Positions 20,817 to 29,552 of a stretch of DNA of 32,474 nucleotides are shown here, piece after piece. The DNA is taken from assembly GCA_021413725.1 (NCBI GenBank), contig JAIOPU010000099.1, forward strand, positions 1-32,474, read 5' to 3'. A program made the translations under genes and the position numbers. This DNA comes from Armatimonadota bacterium. GTDB lineage: Bacteria; Armatimonadota; Fimbriimonadia; Fimbriimonadales; Fimbriimonadaceae. The stretch's first letter is position 1, and every line of letters begins with the position of its first letter. The notes beneath the pieces are model-generated. The model worked only from the letters and a program-made list of their open reading frames with translations. It searched no databases and had not been told where the DNA came from.

Positions 20817-23672
20817 GTGATTGGAAATGATGACCTCGGGCTGTTGGGCCCGGACCATGAAGACCTGAAAAGCCAGCTTCTCTGGAGCCAGGTTACGCTC
20901 TCCAGCATCGGCGATGGCGTCATTACGAGTGATGCCGACGCAAATGTGACTTACCTTAATTCGGTTGCCGAACAACTTACGGGTTGGTCGCTTGCCGAAG
21001 CGGTGGGTCAACCCCTCGTCAAGGTCTTTGACATCATCAACGAAGAAACTCGCAAAACAGTTGAGAATCCCGCCATTCGCGCTCTTCGTGATGGCGTTGT
21101 TGTCGGCTTGGCCAACCACACCATGCTGATTAGCAAAGATGGAACCGAACGTCCCGTCGGTGACAGCGCGGCTCCCATCCGCAATCCCGAAGGGGATGTC
21201 GCGGGCGTTGTTCTGGTCTTCAGAGATGTCAGCAAAGACCACAAACAGAAGCTGATGATTCAAGGAGCCTTGGACTATGCTTCCAATATCCTTGAAACAC
21301 AACGCGAACCCTTCCTCGTTCTCGACGCGGATTTACGTGTGGTTACCGGTAACCGGTCGTTTTACAGCACGTTTGGCGTTTCGAAAGAAGCAACCGAAGG
21401 CGTTTTTGTCTATGAACTGGGAAACAGCCAGTGGGACATTCCAAAACTCCGCGAACTCCTCGAAGAGATCCTGCCACAAAACCACAGTTTCGACGCATTT
21501 GAGGTCGAGCACGACTTTGATACCATCGGAATCAAGACGATGCTGCTCAATGCTCGCAAAGTCACGAAGCCGGGTAACAGCTCCGAATTGATTCTGCTCG
21601 CGATCGAAGACGTTACCGACAAAAAACGCGCAAAAGCTCTGTTGCGCGCGCAACAGAATGTGATCGAACTTGCCTCAAGCGGGGCTACTTTGCTCGAAGT
21701 CCTACAAGTTCTTTCCGATGCTGCCCAGCGACATTCAGGGGAGCAGAGTCGTTCCGCCATTTTCCTCTGTGATGAGGATGGGAAACACCTAAAATTCGCG
21801 GTCGCAACGGGAATGTCCGCTGAATACACCTCTGCCGTCAACCTGTTCGAAATAGGAAATCACACCACTCCATGTGGGCAATCGGCATTCACCGGTCACC
21901 CAGTGATTTTTAACAATGTCCAGCTTGATCCGCAGTGGAAACCTTTTCTGGACCTCGCCGATTTGCATGACATCGGCGCAGTTTGGTCGGTTCCGTTGAA
22001 AACTCTAACGGGCGCCGTGCTAGGGACTTTTACGATTTACTCGCGCACGCCCCGAGAACCGGGAGACGGCGAGATTGAAGCGATTAAACTTCTGGGACAA
22101 ACCGGAGCTCTGGCGATTGAGCGCAGTCGAGAAGCGGCGCGGCAATCGGCGGTCGAAGAAGCTTTGCGCGAAAGCGAAACTCGTTACCGCCGACTCTTTC
22201 AAACCGCGAAGGACGGAATCTTGATTCTCGATGCCAATTCGGGAAAAATCACTGATGCGAACGACTTTATGGCGCATCTCGTGGGACTTACGAGGGAAGA
22301 TCTCTTGGGTAAAGAGCTCTTTGAGATTGGAATGTTCAGCGATATCGAAGAGAACCGCGAGGCCTTTCGTACCCTTCAGAAGGACAAGTACTTGCGTCAT
22401 GACAACCTTCCGGTGAAGAATAGCCGCGGCGAGAAGGTTGAGGTGGAATTCATCGCGAATGTGTATGAAGAAGGCGATCGGCTTGTTGCCCAGTGCAATG
22501 TTAGGGATATCCGCGAGAGACGTCGGTTGGAACAGCAAATTGTTCACCAAACCGAAGCCCTGGCGGAGGAATCTAAACGCAAAGACGAGTTCCTCGCGAT
22601 GCTCAGTCACGAACTGCGCAACCCTCTCGCGCCCATCCGCTCTTCTTTGGATTTTCTTATCCAGAACGCCCAAGAGGGCGAAGACCCGATGCGCGCGAAG
22701 GCTCGCGAGATCATTGAGCGCCAGGTAGACAATCTCACGAAACTCGTCAGCGATCTCATGGAAGTCTCGCGAGTGGTGTCGGGTCGAATCCGGCTTAACT
22801 TGGAACGAATCAATCTTAAGTCGGTCGTCGAGCATGCTGTGCAAGCTACCGCACCGACCTATGAGCAACGAAAGCATACGGTGTGGGTGAATCTCGGGCC
22901 GGATAGCCTTTGGGTTCAGGGCGACGCGATGCGGCTGGAAATGGTGGTGGTCAACCTTTTGAATAACGCGTGCAAGTTCACGCCTGATGGTGGACGCATT
23001 GAGGTTGTTTGCGAACAGCATGAGGGCAACGCTCAGATTCGAATTCGCGACAATGGCATTGGGATTGATGCGAAGTTACTTCCCAGGATCTTCGACCTAT
23101 TCACTCAGTCTGAGCAATCCCTTGCCCGTTCCGAGGGCGGACTCGGCATTGGTCTCAACCTTGCGCACCGCCTGGTCGGAATGCACGATGGAACGATCGA
23201 AGCCAAGAGTTCGGGGCGCGATAAAGGCAGCGAGTTTACGATCACTCTTCCCATGGCGGTTGCGCTGAGCGAAGAAGAAGCGGGAGCGGCTTCTTCGGAC
23301 GCGGGGAAGATCAGAGTTTTGCTCGTGGATGACAACGTGGATCTCGTCACCATGCTCAGTTTGATGCTTCAAAACAAGGGCTTTGCGGTGAAGTTCGCCT
23401 ATGACGGCGAGAAAGGTCTCGCGCTTGCGCAGACCTGGAAGCCTAACGTGGTGTTGCTCGATATTGGTCTCCCGGGAATGGATGGATACGAGGTCGCCCG
23501 TCGATTGCGCACGGATGCCACGCTCACTCGAACCAAGTTAATTGCTCTGACGGGCTACGGACGCGATACGGATATCGTGCTTGCGTTCGAGGCTGGGTTT
23601 AACGCTCATCTGACGAAGCCGTATAAATTCGAGATTCTCGAAGGAATGATCGCGGGCTACGAGTTCGATTAG
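20817..23672 (+). CDS. Hybrid sensor histidine kinase (PAS-PAS-GAF-PAS-HisKA-HATPase-REC)
   Basis: A 951-residue soluble hybrid kinase without membrane helices. Order: PAS (about 20-145, SIGDGVITSDADANVTYLNS), PAS (about 155-270, PFLVLDADLRVVTGN), GAF (about 285-440), PAS (about 455-580, RLFQTAKDGILILDANSG), HisKA with phospho-acceptor His598 in MLSHELRNPLAP, and HATPase_c with N box (VVNLLNNACKF), G1 (RDNGIGID) and G2 (GGLGIGLNLA). A C-terminal receiver has LLVDDN, Asp882 in LLDIGLPGMDG and Lys in LTKPYK. All catalytic residues are present. The phosphate is probably relayed from His598 to Asp882 and then to an unlinked partner, since no separate response regulator lies nearby. The start is GTG 20817; no in-frame ATG exists close by. 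Confidence 0.93.
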   Translation: MIGNDDLGLLGPDHEDLKSQLLWSQVTLSSIGDGVITSDADANVTYLNSVAEQLTGWSLAEAVGQPLVKVFDIINEETRKTVENPAIRALRDGVVVGLANHTMLISKDGTERPVGDSAAPIRNPEGDVAGVVLVFRDVSKDHKQKLMIQGALDYASNILETQREPFLVLDADLRVVTGNRSFYSTFGVSKEATEGVFVYELGNSQWDIPKLRELLEEILPQNHSFDAFEVEHDFDTIGIKTMLLNARKVTKPGNSSELILLAIEDVTDKKRAKALLRAQQNVIELASSGATLLEVLQVLSDAAQRHSGEQSRSAIFLCDEDGKHLKFAVATGMSAEYTSAVNLFEIGNHTTPCGQSAFTGHPVIFNNVQLDPQWKPFLDLADLHDIGAVWSVPLKTLTGAVLGTFTIYSRTPREPGDGEIEAIKLLGQTGALAIERSREAARQSAVEEALRESETRYRRLFQTAKDGILILDANSGKITDANDFMAHLVGLTREDLLGKELFEIGMFSDIEENREAFRTLQKDKYLRHDNLPVKNSRGEKVEVEFIANVYEEGDRLVAQCNVRDIRERRRLEQQIVHQTEALAEESKRKDEFLAMLSHELRNPLAPIRSSLDFLIQNAQEGEDPMRAKAREIIERQVDNLTKLVSDLMEVSRVVSGRIRLNLERINLKSVVEHAVQATAPTYEQRKHTVWVNLGPDSLWVQGDAMRLEMVVVNLLNNACKFTPDGGRIEVVCEQHEGNAQIRIRDNGIGIDAKLLPRIFDLFTQSEQSLARSEGGLGIGLNLAHRLVGMHDGTIEAKSSGRDKGSEFTITLPMAVALSEEEAGAASSDAGKIRVLLVDDNVDLVTMLSLMLQNKGFAVKFAYDGEKGLALAQTWKPNVVLLDIGLPGMDGYEVARRLRTDATLTRTKLIALTGYGRDTDIVLAFEAGFNAHLTKPYKFEILEGMIAGYEFD

Positions 23673-23707
23673 CAGGCGGAGTGGCTTTCGGTAGTTTTCC
23701 TGGTTTC

Positions 23708-23764
23708 TTTCCCTCTCCGCGAGGGAGAGGGCCTGTGACCGAAGGGAACTGGGGTGAGGTTTTA
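23708..23764 (+). repeat. Dispersed palindromic repeat, long copy
   Basis: Contains CCCTCTCCGCGAGGGAGAGG (a near-perfect hairpin) and then GGGAACTGGGGTGAGGTTTT. It is an inverted relative of the element at 13159. The gene-free stretch 23673-24063 holds this element, a dyad at 23874-23903 and the ECF leader; no coding region is convincing. Confidence 0.75.
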
Positions 23765-23873
23765 TTCTCTCGTGCACCAGTTTCTTAAACGGGGCTACGT
23801 AGACCACGCATTTTCGATTCCAGTTATGCGTAGCCAAAACGCGCCAAATTGTTCCGAAAAACTTCATGACTTT

Positions 23874-23903
23874 TTCATGAACAGTCTATTAACTGTCCAT
23901 GAA
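23874..23903 (+). promoter_or_regulatory. Putative operator dyad upstream of the ECF sigma gene
   Basis: TTCATGAACAG (23874-23884) and CTGTCCATGAA (23893-23903) form an 11-bp inverted repeat with one mismatch and an 8-nt centre, about 160 nt before the sigma-factor ATG. The right half matches the site upstream of the hybrid kinase. Confidence 0.4.
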
Positions 23904-24063
23904 TTCATGTACACAAGTCCCAGCAAAAAGAACATTACTTTGGCTTTTTTCGTCAAATAATCTGAAGAGTGAACCTAATTCTTTCAGAATTGCACGAGCA
24001 TGGGTAAAACTACTGACTCTACAATCCTGAGGGTACACAGAGGTTTACTGAGGTCATAAAGTC

Positions 24064-24606
24064 ATGAACAATATGCACAACAGTATTTTCGACAAATTCT
24101 ACAAAGAGTCCTATGCCAAGGCACTCAGCTTCGCTAAACGATTGAGCAAGAACTCAGACCAAGCCGAAGACATCACTCAAGAAGCGTTCCTTCGCGCCTA
24201 CCAAGCGTTCGATCGATGTGACCGGACGCAAAGTCCCGATAACTGGCTCAAGTGTATTATAAAGAACGTTTTCCTTGATGGCAAGCGCCGGGAATCACGA
24301 AGAATTCGCACAACACCCGGAACAAATTTCCGCGATGAAGACTTGCTCGGACAGGTACCTGACGAAACTACATCGATCGAGGCCATCCTCACGCGACCGT
24401 ATATTGATGAGGAGTTGGTCAAGGTCTTTTCGAACTTGGATCCCTCCGTCCAAAACTTGCTCACGCTTGCTTACGACGAAGAACTCGCCCTTGCCGACAT
24501 TGGAAAAATCCTCGGCGTCGGTTCCGCCGCCGCTCGCTCGCGTCTCCACCGAATTCGCGTGCAAATCAAGCAAGCGGTTGTCAAACAAAGAGTGCAACTC
24601 GCCTAA
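24064..24606 (+). CDS. ECF RNA polymerase sigma factor
   Basis: A 180-residue sigma-70 family ECF factor. Region 2 (about 10-80) shows FAKRLSKNSDQAEDITQEAFLRAYQAF and NWLKCIIKNVFLDGKRRE. Region 4 (about 120-175) shows LDPSVQNLLTLAYDEELALADIGKIL and GSAAARSRLHRIRVQI. The linker between them is about 40 residues. It would direct RNA polymerase to stress-type promoters. No anti-sigma factor is encoded next to it, so control may be transcriptional or through an unlinked partner. GAGG lies 10 nt before the ATG. A long hairpin follows the gene. Confidence 0.92.
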   Translation: MNNMHNSIFDKFYKESYAKALSFAKRLSKNSDQAEDITQEAFLRAYQAFDRCDRTQSPDNWLKCIIKNVFLDGKRRESRRIRTTPGTNFRDEDLLGQVPDETTSIEAILTRPYIDEELVKVFSNLDPSVQNLLTLAYDEELALADIGKILGVGSAAARSRLHRIRVQIKQAVVKQRVQLA

Positions 24607-24636
24607 GTAAATTCACCCATTTCGCGTTCATATCTG

Positions 24637-24672
24637 TTAAGTCCACTACCATTCCCATGGTGGTGGACTTAA
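24637..24672. other. Long hairpin between the sigma-factor and glycosyltransferase genes
   Basis: A 16-bp stem with one wobble (TTAAGTCCACTACCAT / ATGGTGGTGGACTTAA) and a 4-nt loop. No T run follows, so it may end or protect the sigma-factor mRNA by other means, or be a structural element. The core GTCCAC ... GTGGAC is strong. Confidence 0.5.
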
Positions 24673-24751
24673 TGCGTAAAAGTACGGACGTTTTGCCCCC
24701 GCACTTCCGTATGTTCATTGGCGATTGGACGTAGGAATAGTTAGTATAACA

Positions 24752-27052
24752 ATGACAACGCCACCCCCTTTCAGCATTCACTCAGTCTGTAAGCTCGCGC
24801 TCCTCGGAACCTATGTGCCGCGTGTTTGCGGTATTGCCACTTTTACATCTGATCTCGCAAAGTCGCTGAAAGCCAACGATGATTCGCTCATCGTTGATGT
24901 CGTAGCCATGGACGATGGCCTGACTTACAATTATCCCGATGAAGTCATTTGTAGTCTTGCTGAACAGGACTTGGATTCCTACCGAACTGTCGCTCAGTTC
25001 CTTAACAATGGCGACTATGATGCACTGAGCATTCAGCATGAATTTGGGATTTATGGCGGCGACGCAGGAAAGCACATTCTTGCTCTAGTGCGTGAACTGA
25101 AGATTCCACTCGTCACGACGCTCCACACTGTCCTGAGCAAACCTTCTCCCGCCCAAAGAGCAGTCCTCGATGAACTGATGCTCCGCTCCGCACGAGTAGT
25201 CGTGATGAGTAAGCAAGCCGTAAAGTTCTTGCGCGAAATCTACAACGTCCCCGCCGACAAAATCGATCTGATTCCTCATGGAATCCCCCACTTCACTCCC
25301 GACACCGGCAAAGCGCTGCGCACTTCCCTCCACCTCACAGGTCCGATGTTAGGAACCTTTGGGTTACTTTCGCCGGGAAAAGGCATTGAGTTCGTGATCG
25401 AAGCTATGCCCGCGATCATCGCCCAACATCCTGGGGCAACCTTTTATTGCATCGGGGCCAGTCATCCTCACACCCTTCTCCACGATGGGAGCGATCCGTA
25501 TCGCGACAGCCTCACGAAACTCTGCCACGACCTCGGTGTTCAAAGTAGTGTTAAATTCGTTGATCGCTATGTGAGTTACAACGAACTCGTTGACTACCTT
25601 GGTGCCCTGGATATCTATGTCACACCATCGCTAAATCCCCAGCAAATTACATCCGGTACTCTGGCCTACGCGGTAGGCGCCGGGAAGGCTGTGATAGCCA
25701 CGCCTTACTCGCATGCCAAAGAACTCCTTGCCGACGGTCGAGGCTTCTTGGTTCCGTTCCGAGACTCTGTCGCGATTAGCGATGTCGTGCTCGACTGCTT
25801 ACGGAACCCAGAAATGACCTTCGAAATGAGTCAAAAAGGGGCAACGTACGGCAAGACTATGGTTTGGGATCGAGTCGGTGCCCTGTACCTGAACAGCTTT
25901 AGCCAAGCGCGGGCGGCAATCCAGAGTGACCTTCCGCTTCTTGTCGCAAGTGCTCAAATTCAACCGTACCAAAAAGCGGAGATTCCAAGTCTCAACCTCC
26001 ACCATCTGTTCGAACTTAGCGACGACACCGGTATCCTCCAGCACGCCAAGTACGCCATTGCCAACCGCGATGAAGGCTATTGCGTCGATGATAATGCCCG
26101 GGCGCTCATTCTGACCTGCAAACTAGAACGCCTCGGAGCGCTCTCCGATTGGGCTCGTCTCATGCAAAGTCGGTACATGAGTTTTCTGATGAATGCATTT
26201 AACTCGCACAACGGAAGATTTCGCAACTTTATGAGCTATGATCGACAGTGGCTTGAGCAACGAGGGTCAGACGACTCGCACGGACGCTCCCTCTGGGCAC
26301 TTGGAACGGTGGTGAGTCACGCAACTTCACTTGGACTTCAGGAGGCCGCCGTGGAACTGATGCGACATGCGCTTCCCACGATGGAAGAAATCAATAGCCC
26401 CCGCGCCTGGGCCTACGCTATCTTGGGTTGCGAGGAATACTTAGCGTCTCGTCCCCACGAGGAGTTTGTCCGAGCCATGCGGGACACGTTGGTCGGGCGA
26501 CTGATGACGTCTTATGTGGTTTGCTCGACTCAAGATTGGCATTGGTATGAAAACAGCGCAACCTACGGGAACGCTCGGCTCCCCCAAGCCCTCATCATCG
26601 CCGGACGCAACACCGGCAACGAAGAAGTCCTTTCGGTTGGGCTTAAATCCCTAGCATGGTTGATGAAAAAGCAGACTGGCCCCGAAGGCGTTTTCGCCCC
26701 TGTCGGCTCCAATGGCTGGCTTCACCGAGGGGAGCCTCTCTCCCGGTTTGACCAACAACCTATCGAAGCCTGCGGAGCCGTGAGTGCCTGCCACAGCGCG
26801 GCACTTATTACGGGTGACCCGATTTGGCATGCAGAAGCACGACGCGCCTTCAATTGGTTCCTCGGTGAGAATATGCTCGGACTGCCGCTCTATGATGAGT
26901 TCACCGGCGGATGCTACGATGGTCTTCACAAAGATCGAGTCAATCTGAACCAAGGCGCAGAATCCACGCTTTCCTTCCTCACTTCACTGCTCGAGTTTCA
27001 CACAGAAACCACAACCATCCCGGCTCTCACGGGACAGGCATTTAAATTATGA
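24752..27052 (+). CDS. GT4-type glycosyltransferase with C-terminal alpha-helical glycosidase-like domain
   Basis: A 766-residue protein. The N-terminal 380 residues form a GT-B glycosyltransferase: LLGTYVPRVCGIATFTSDLA, IDLIPHGIPHF, FGLLSPGKGIEFVIEAMPAI and the donor-site stretch AVGAGKAVIATPYSHAKELL. The C-terminal 380 residues (from LNLHHLFELSDDTGILQHA) look like an alpha/alpha barrel, with NRDEGYCVDDNARALIL and HWYENSATYGNARLPQALI rich in Asp, Glu and aromatic residues as in carbohydrate-active toroids. The protein probably builds and trims an oligosaccharide, perhaps mannose-containing. Its stop overlaps the start of a GH130 gene, so they act together. The ATG at 24752 is preferred over TTG 24725, though the Shine-Dalgarno is weak. 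Confidence 0.85.
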   Translation: MTTPPPFSIHSVCKLALLGTYVPRVCGIATFTSDLAKSLKANDDSLIVDVVAMDDGLTYNYPDEVICSLAEQDLDSYRTVAQFLNNGDYDALSIQHEFGIYGGDAGKHILALVRELKIPLVTTLHTVLSKPSPAQRAVLDELMLRSARVVVMSKQAVKFLREIYNVPADKIDLIPHGIPHFTPDTGKALRTSLHLTGPMLGTFGLLSPGKGIEFVIEAMPAIIAQHPGATFYCIGASHPHTLLHDGSDPYRDSLTKLCHDLGVQSSVKFVDRYVSYNELVDYLGALDIYVTPSLNPQQITSGTLAYAVGAGKAVIATPYSHAKELLADGRGFLVPFRDSVAISDVVLDCLRNPEMTFEMSQKGATYGKTMVWDRVGALYLNSFSQARAAIQSDLPLLVASAQIQPYQKAEIPSLNLHHLFELSDDTGILQHAKYAIANRDEGYCVDDNARALILTCKLERLGALSDWARLMQSRYMSFLMNAFNSHNGRFRNFMSYDRQWLEQRGSDDSHGRSLWALGTVVSHATSLGLQEAAVELMRHALPTMEEINSPRAWAYAILGCEEYLASRPHEEFVRAMRDTLVGRLMTSYVVCSTQDWHWYENSATYGNARLPQALIIAGRNTGNEEVLSVGLKSLAWLMKKQTGPEGVFAPVGSNGWLHRGEPLSRFDQQPIEACGAVSACHSAALITGDPIWHAEARRAFNWFLGENMLGLPLYDEFTGGCYDGLHKDRVNLNQGAESTLSFLTSLLEFHTETTTIPALTGQAFKL

Positions 27053-28044
27053 ATCCAGGAAACAAAAAAGAACTTTTCACCCGGCATCCAGCGAACCCAA
27101 TCTTAACTGTGAATGACTGGCACTATTGCGCCCATACCGTCTTCAATCCGGGCGCAACCAAGTTGCAAGACGGAACCACGCTGTTACTTTGCCGAGTCGA
27201 AGACCACCGCGGCTTTTCGCACCTCTGCGCAGCCAGAAGTGCCAATGGCGTGGATGGCTGGATCATTGATGACCATCCCACCTTTGAATCCGATCCAATC
27301 AACCATCCCGCAGAGCTTTGGGGAGTCGAAGACCCTCGAATCACATATCTGAAGGACAAAGCCGAATACGTGATTACCTACACCGCTTTCGGAAAAGCTG
27401 GTCCCGGCGTTGCGATTGCCACCACCAAAGACTTCAAGACCTTCGAGCGAATGGGTCTCGTCATGCAACCGGACGACAAAGACGCGGCCATCTTCCCCAC
27501 CTTGTTTGATGGCAACTACGCCATGATTCATCGCCCCATCGCAAAGTCAGGGGCACATATATGGATATCCTTCTCCCCCGACCTTCACAACTGGGGCGGC
27601 CACGAAATGATTCTTCCCGCTCGAAAAGGCGCGTGGTGGGATGCCAATAAGATTGGACTTTCCCCACCCCCCATCGAGACCGATCGCGGTTGGCTAGTTC
27701 TCTACCACGGAGTGCGGACCCACGCAAACGGTTCTCTTTACCGCTTGGGTCTTGCGCTGTTCGATAAGGCCCACCCGCATACTTGTCTTTTGCGCGGGCA
27801 GTCTTGGATATTTGGACCCGAAGCCGACTACGAGTTGAACGGAGATGTGGGAAACGTTGTTTTCCCGTGCGGATTTACCATAGGTGAAGACGGAGACACG
27901 ATCAACATGTACTATGGTGCCGCTGACACGAGCATCTGTCTCGCGACCTCAAGCATTAAGAAACTCCTCCTATGGCTGGACTACGATGGACGAGAGGTCA
28001 CCAACCTCGAAGAAATTGAGGCGAGCGAGATCGCAGACGCCTGA
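27049..28044 (+). CDS. GH130-family glycoside phosphorylase/hydrolase
   Basis: A 331-residue five-bladed beta-propeller enzyme. Family markers: HPANPIL near the N-terminus, FNPGATKLQDGTTLLLCRVED, the catalytic-region WGVEDPRITYL (about 87-97), WISFSPDLHNWG, KIGLSPPPIETDRGWLVLYHGV and a final MYYGAADTSICLA. GH130 enzymes cleave beta-mannosides, most by phosphorolysis and some by hydrolysis. The absence of a signal peptide fits a cytoplasmic phosphorylase or a partner of the adjacent transferase. It starts within the stop of the glycosyltransferase gene (ATGA). Substrate cannot be read from sequence alone, but beta-mannosyl oligosaccharide is the best guess. Confidence 0.9.
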   Translation: MNPGNKKELFTRHPANPILTVNDWHYCAHTVFNPGATKLQDGTTLLLCRVEDHRGFSHLCAARSANGVDGWIIDDHPTFESDPINHPAELWGVEDPRITYLKDKAEYVITYTAFGKAGPGVAIATTKDFKTFERMGLVMQPDDKDAAIFPTLFDGNYAMIHRPIAKSGAHIWISFSPDLHNWGGHEMILPARKGAWWDANKIGLSPPPIETDRGWLVLYHGVRTHANGSLYRLGLALFDKAHPHTCLLRGQSWIFGPEADYELNGDVGNVVFPCGFTIGEDGDTINMYYGAADTSICLATSSIKKLLLWLDYDGREVTNLEEIEASEIADA

Positions 28045-28058
28045 ATTCAACAGAGCGG

Positions 28059-28064
28059 TATGAT
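28059..28064 (+). promoter_or_regulatory. -10-like box, leaderless-type, for the DUF3298 gene
   Basis: TATGAT ends 7 nt before the ATG at 28072. There is no Shine-Dalgarno before that ATG. It overlaps an alternative in-frame ATG at 28060. Confidence 0.3.
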
Positions 28065-28071
28065 TCTGGCA

Positions 28072-28788
28072 ATGAAGCCCATCCTGATTTCCATCTTTAT
28101 TGCCAGTTCGATTTTCGCCTCCGCTCAAAACCCGCTGAAACTCGGGATGCCGGTGACGATTCAATCAGCGCACAAAAAGGGATTTTGGAAAGACGTCATC
28201 ACCTACCCTAAGATCGTCGGCGCAGATGCATTCGCTCAACTTGCACGAGCAACAGTTGTGGGCGAAGAGACGGCTATATACAATATATTCCGAAAAGAAG
28301 CCGTGAACTATTGGGCGAACCCCGGACCGGGCGATCAGGCTAAGTGGGGATATGAGGCGACGACAAAGCTTGTCTACAACGGCTACGGGATCGCGAGCTT
28401 TGTCAGCCAGAGCTACTGGTACCAAGGCGGCGCACACGGGATTGGCGTGACGCGGACCTATAATTTCGGAATCGTGAATGGCAAGCCCAAGCGACTCACC
28501 CTTGCGGATTGTTGCAAGGACAAACTCGCCAAAGAGGACCTTGCGACTCTGCTGTTCCAGGTGGCGCAAGCAACCCCGTTTACCGATTGGATTCAGGACG
28601 ACACTCTTCAAGAATTTACCGAGGAGCAACTTAACCGATTCTGGATCGCAACCGAAGGGCTGGTGTTCGAGTTCAATCCTTACGAGCTGGGTTCCTACGC
28701 GTCAGGGCCGTTTACGTTTAAGCTCAAGTGGGCACAAATAAAGGACCTCCTTCGGAAAGGAGGCCCGATTACCATTCCCAAAAACTAG
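28072..28788 (+). CDS. Secreted DUF3298 protein (RsiV/PdaC-like fold)
   Basis: A 238-residue exported protein with a signal peptide (MKPILISIFIASSIFASAQ). The C-terminal half carries DUF3298 hallmarks: YWYQGGAHGIGVTRTYNFGI, NGKPKRLTLADC, LVFEFNPYELGSYASGPF and a final W..IKDLL. The N-terminal half resembles the DUF4163 partner domain (IVGADAFAQLARATVVGEE). Related proteins include lysozyme-binding RsiV and the non-catalytic part of PdaC, so binding of a wall-directed ligand is possible but unproven. The alternative ATG at 28060 adds four residues before the signal peptide. It ends 7 nt before the convergent PEP-CTERM gene. Confidence 0.8.
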   Translation: MKPILISIFIASSIFASAQNPLKLGMPVTIQSAHKKGFWKDVITYPKIVGADAFAQLARATVVGEETAIYNIFRKEAVNYWANPGPGDQAKWGYEATTKLVYNGYGIASFVSQSYWYQGGAHGIGVTRTYNFGIVNGKPKRLTLADCCKDKLAKEDLATLLFQVAQATPFTDWIQDDTLQEFTEEQLNRFWIATEGLVFEFNPYELGSYASGPFTFKLKWAQIKDLLRKGGPITIPKN

Positions 28789-28795
28789 CGTTAAC

Positions 28796-29434
28796 TCAGC
28801 GTCGCCGCCTCAACAATGCAACCCCACCAAGCCCTAAAAGCAAGAGCGAGGATGGTTCTGGAACAGCCTGTACGCTAAAGTTATCCACAATAAACGTGTT
28901 GTCGTTGAAACCCGATTGAGGAGATTCTTTAACGCGTAGTTCCAGGGCGTTACCCGTGCCAATAAAAGTGAAGGACTCGTGGTGCAACGTGGCGCTAAAG
29001 CCATAATTGCCATGAGCTAGGGTTGTCGCGCTTACGCTATCCATGACCGACACATCCAAGAACGGTGTGTTATTAACCCATCCTTGCCAATCAAATTCCA
29101 AAGTGTACGCCGTGCCAAGAATGCTCGTGAAACTCTGCGACAGATCGGCATTATTTCCACCGAACCCTTCGCCATCCATGTTGATGCTGTATGCACCGGA
29201 GATCGTTGGATACAACACCGTGTTGTGGACGGTCGCCGCACGACCCGAGGCGATTGTCCACCCCGGAATCTGGCTTCCGGTCAGCGCACTGTAGCCGCTG
29301 TCGCCTGAAACTCCGGACCCGAAGTTCGGCATTGATTCGAAATTGCCGTTTGTCAAAAGATTTGCACGGGCGAAGGGAGCGACGCTGAGGCCAAGGATGA
29401 CGCAGGAAGCTTGAAGAAGATTCTTTCCTTTCAT
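28796..29434 (-). CDS. PEP-CTERM sorting-domain protein
   Basis: A 212-residue secreted protein. After the signal peptide (LLQASCVILGLSVAPFARA) comes a beta-sandwich region beginning NLLTNGNFESMP, a start common in DUF642-like or carbohydrate-binding proteins. The C-terminus carries the PEP-CTERM signal: VPEPSS, a hydrophobic helix (LLLLGLGGVALL) and RRRR. Exosortase recognises this signal and releases the protein at the cell surface, usually with exopolysaccharide. No exosortase gene is in the window. The ATG at 29434 is chosen because the signal peptide starts there; an ATG at 29464 would add ten residues. No Shine-Dalgarno is present; a perfect TATAAT lies 7 nt before the ATG. Confidence 0.88.
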   Translation of the reverse strand: MKGKNLLQASCVILGLSVAPFARANLLTNGNFESMPNFGSGVSGDSGYSALTGSQIPGWTIASGRAATVHNTVLYPTISGAYSINMDGEGFGGNNADLSQSFTSILGTAYTLEFDWQGWVNNTPFLDVSVMDSVSATTLAHGNYGFSATLHHESFTFIGTGNALELRVKESPQSGFNDNTFIVDNFSVQAVPEPSSLLLLGLGGVALLRRRR

Positions 29435-29441
29435 AGTATTG

Positions 29442-29447
29442 ATTATA
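29442..29447 (-). promoter_or_regulatory. -10 box, leaderless-type, for the PEP-CTERM gene
   Basis: A perfect TATAAT on the minus strand lies 7 nt before the ATG at 29434, with no Shine-Dalgarno. Transcription would begin at the start codon. Confidence 0.45.
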
Positions 29448-29540
29448 TGGGATTGTGACAACATTCGGCGAATCCCCTGAGATTTCTTCGCATTATCTAG
29501 TACAAATACTTAGAGAAGCCTGGTTTCAAACAATCGGAAG

Positions 29541-29546
29541 TAAAAT
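29541..29546 (+). promoter_or_regulatory. -10-like box, leaderless-type, for mntA
   Basis: TAAAAT ends 6 nt before the ATG at 29553. A GGAAG lies too far (12 nt) to be a good ribosome site. Confidence 0.4.
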
Positions 29547-29552
29547 AAGAAC

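Noticed and set aside
22020-23021. Long minus-strand frame of 333 codons
   Set aside because: It is opposite the hybrid histidine kinase, which has all catalytic motifs in the plus frame.
23754-23960. Plus-strand frame of 68 codons
   Set aside because: It begins inside a dispersed repeat and covers a putative operator; no Shine-Dalgarno or family match.
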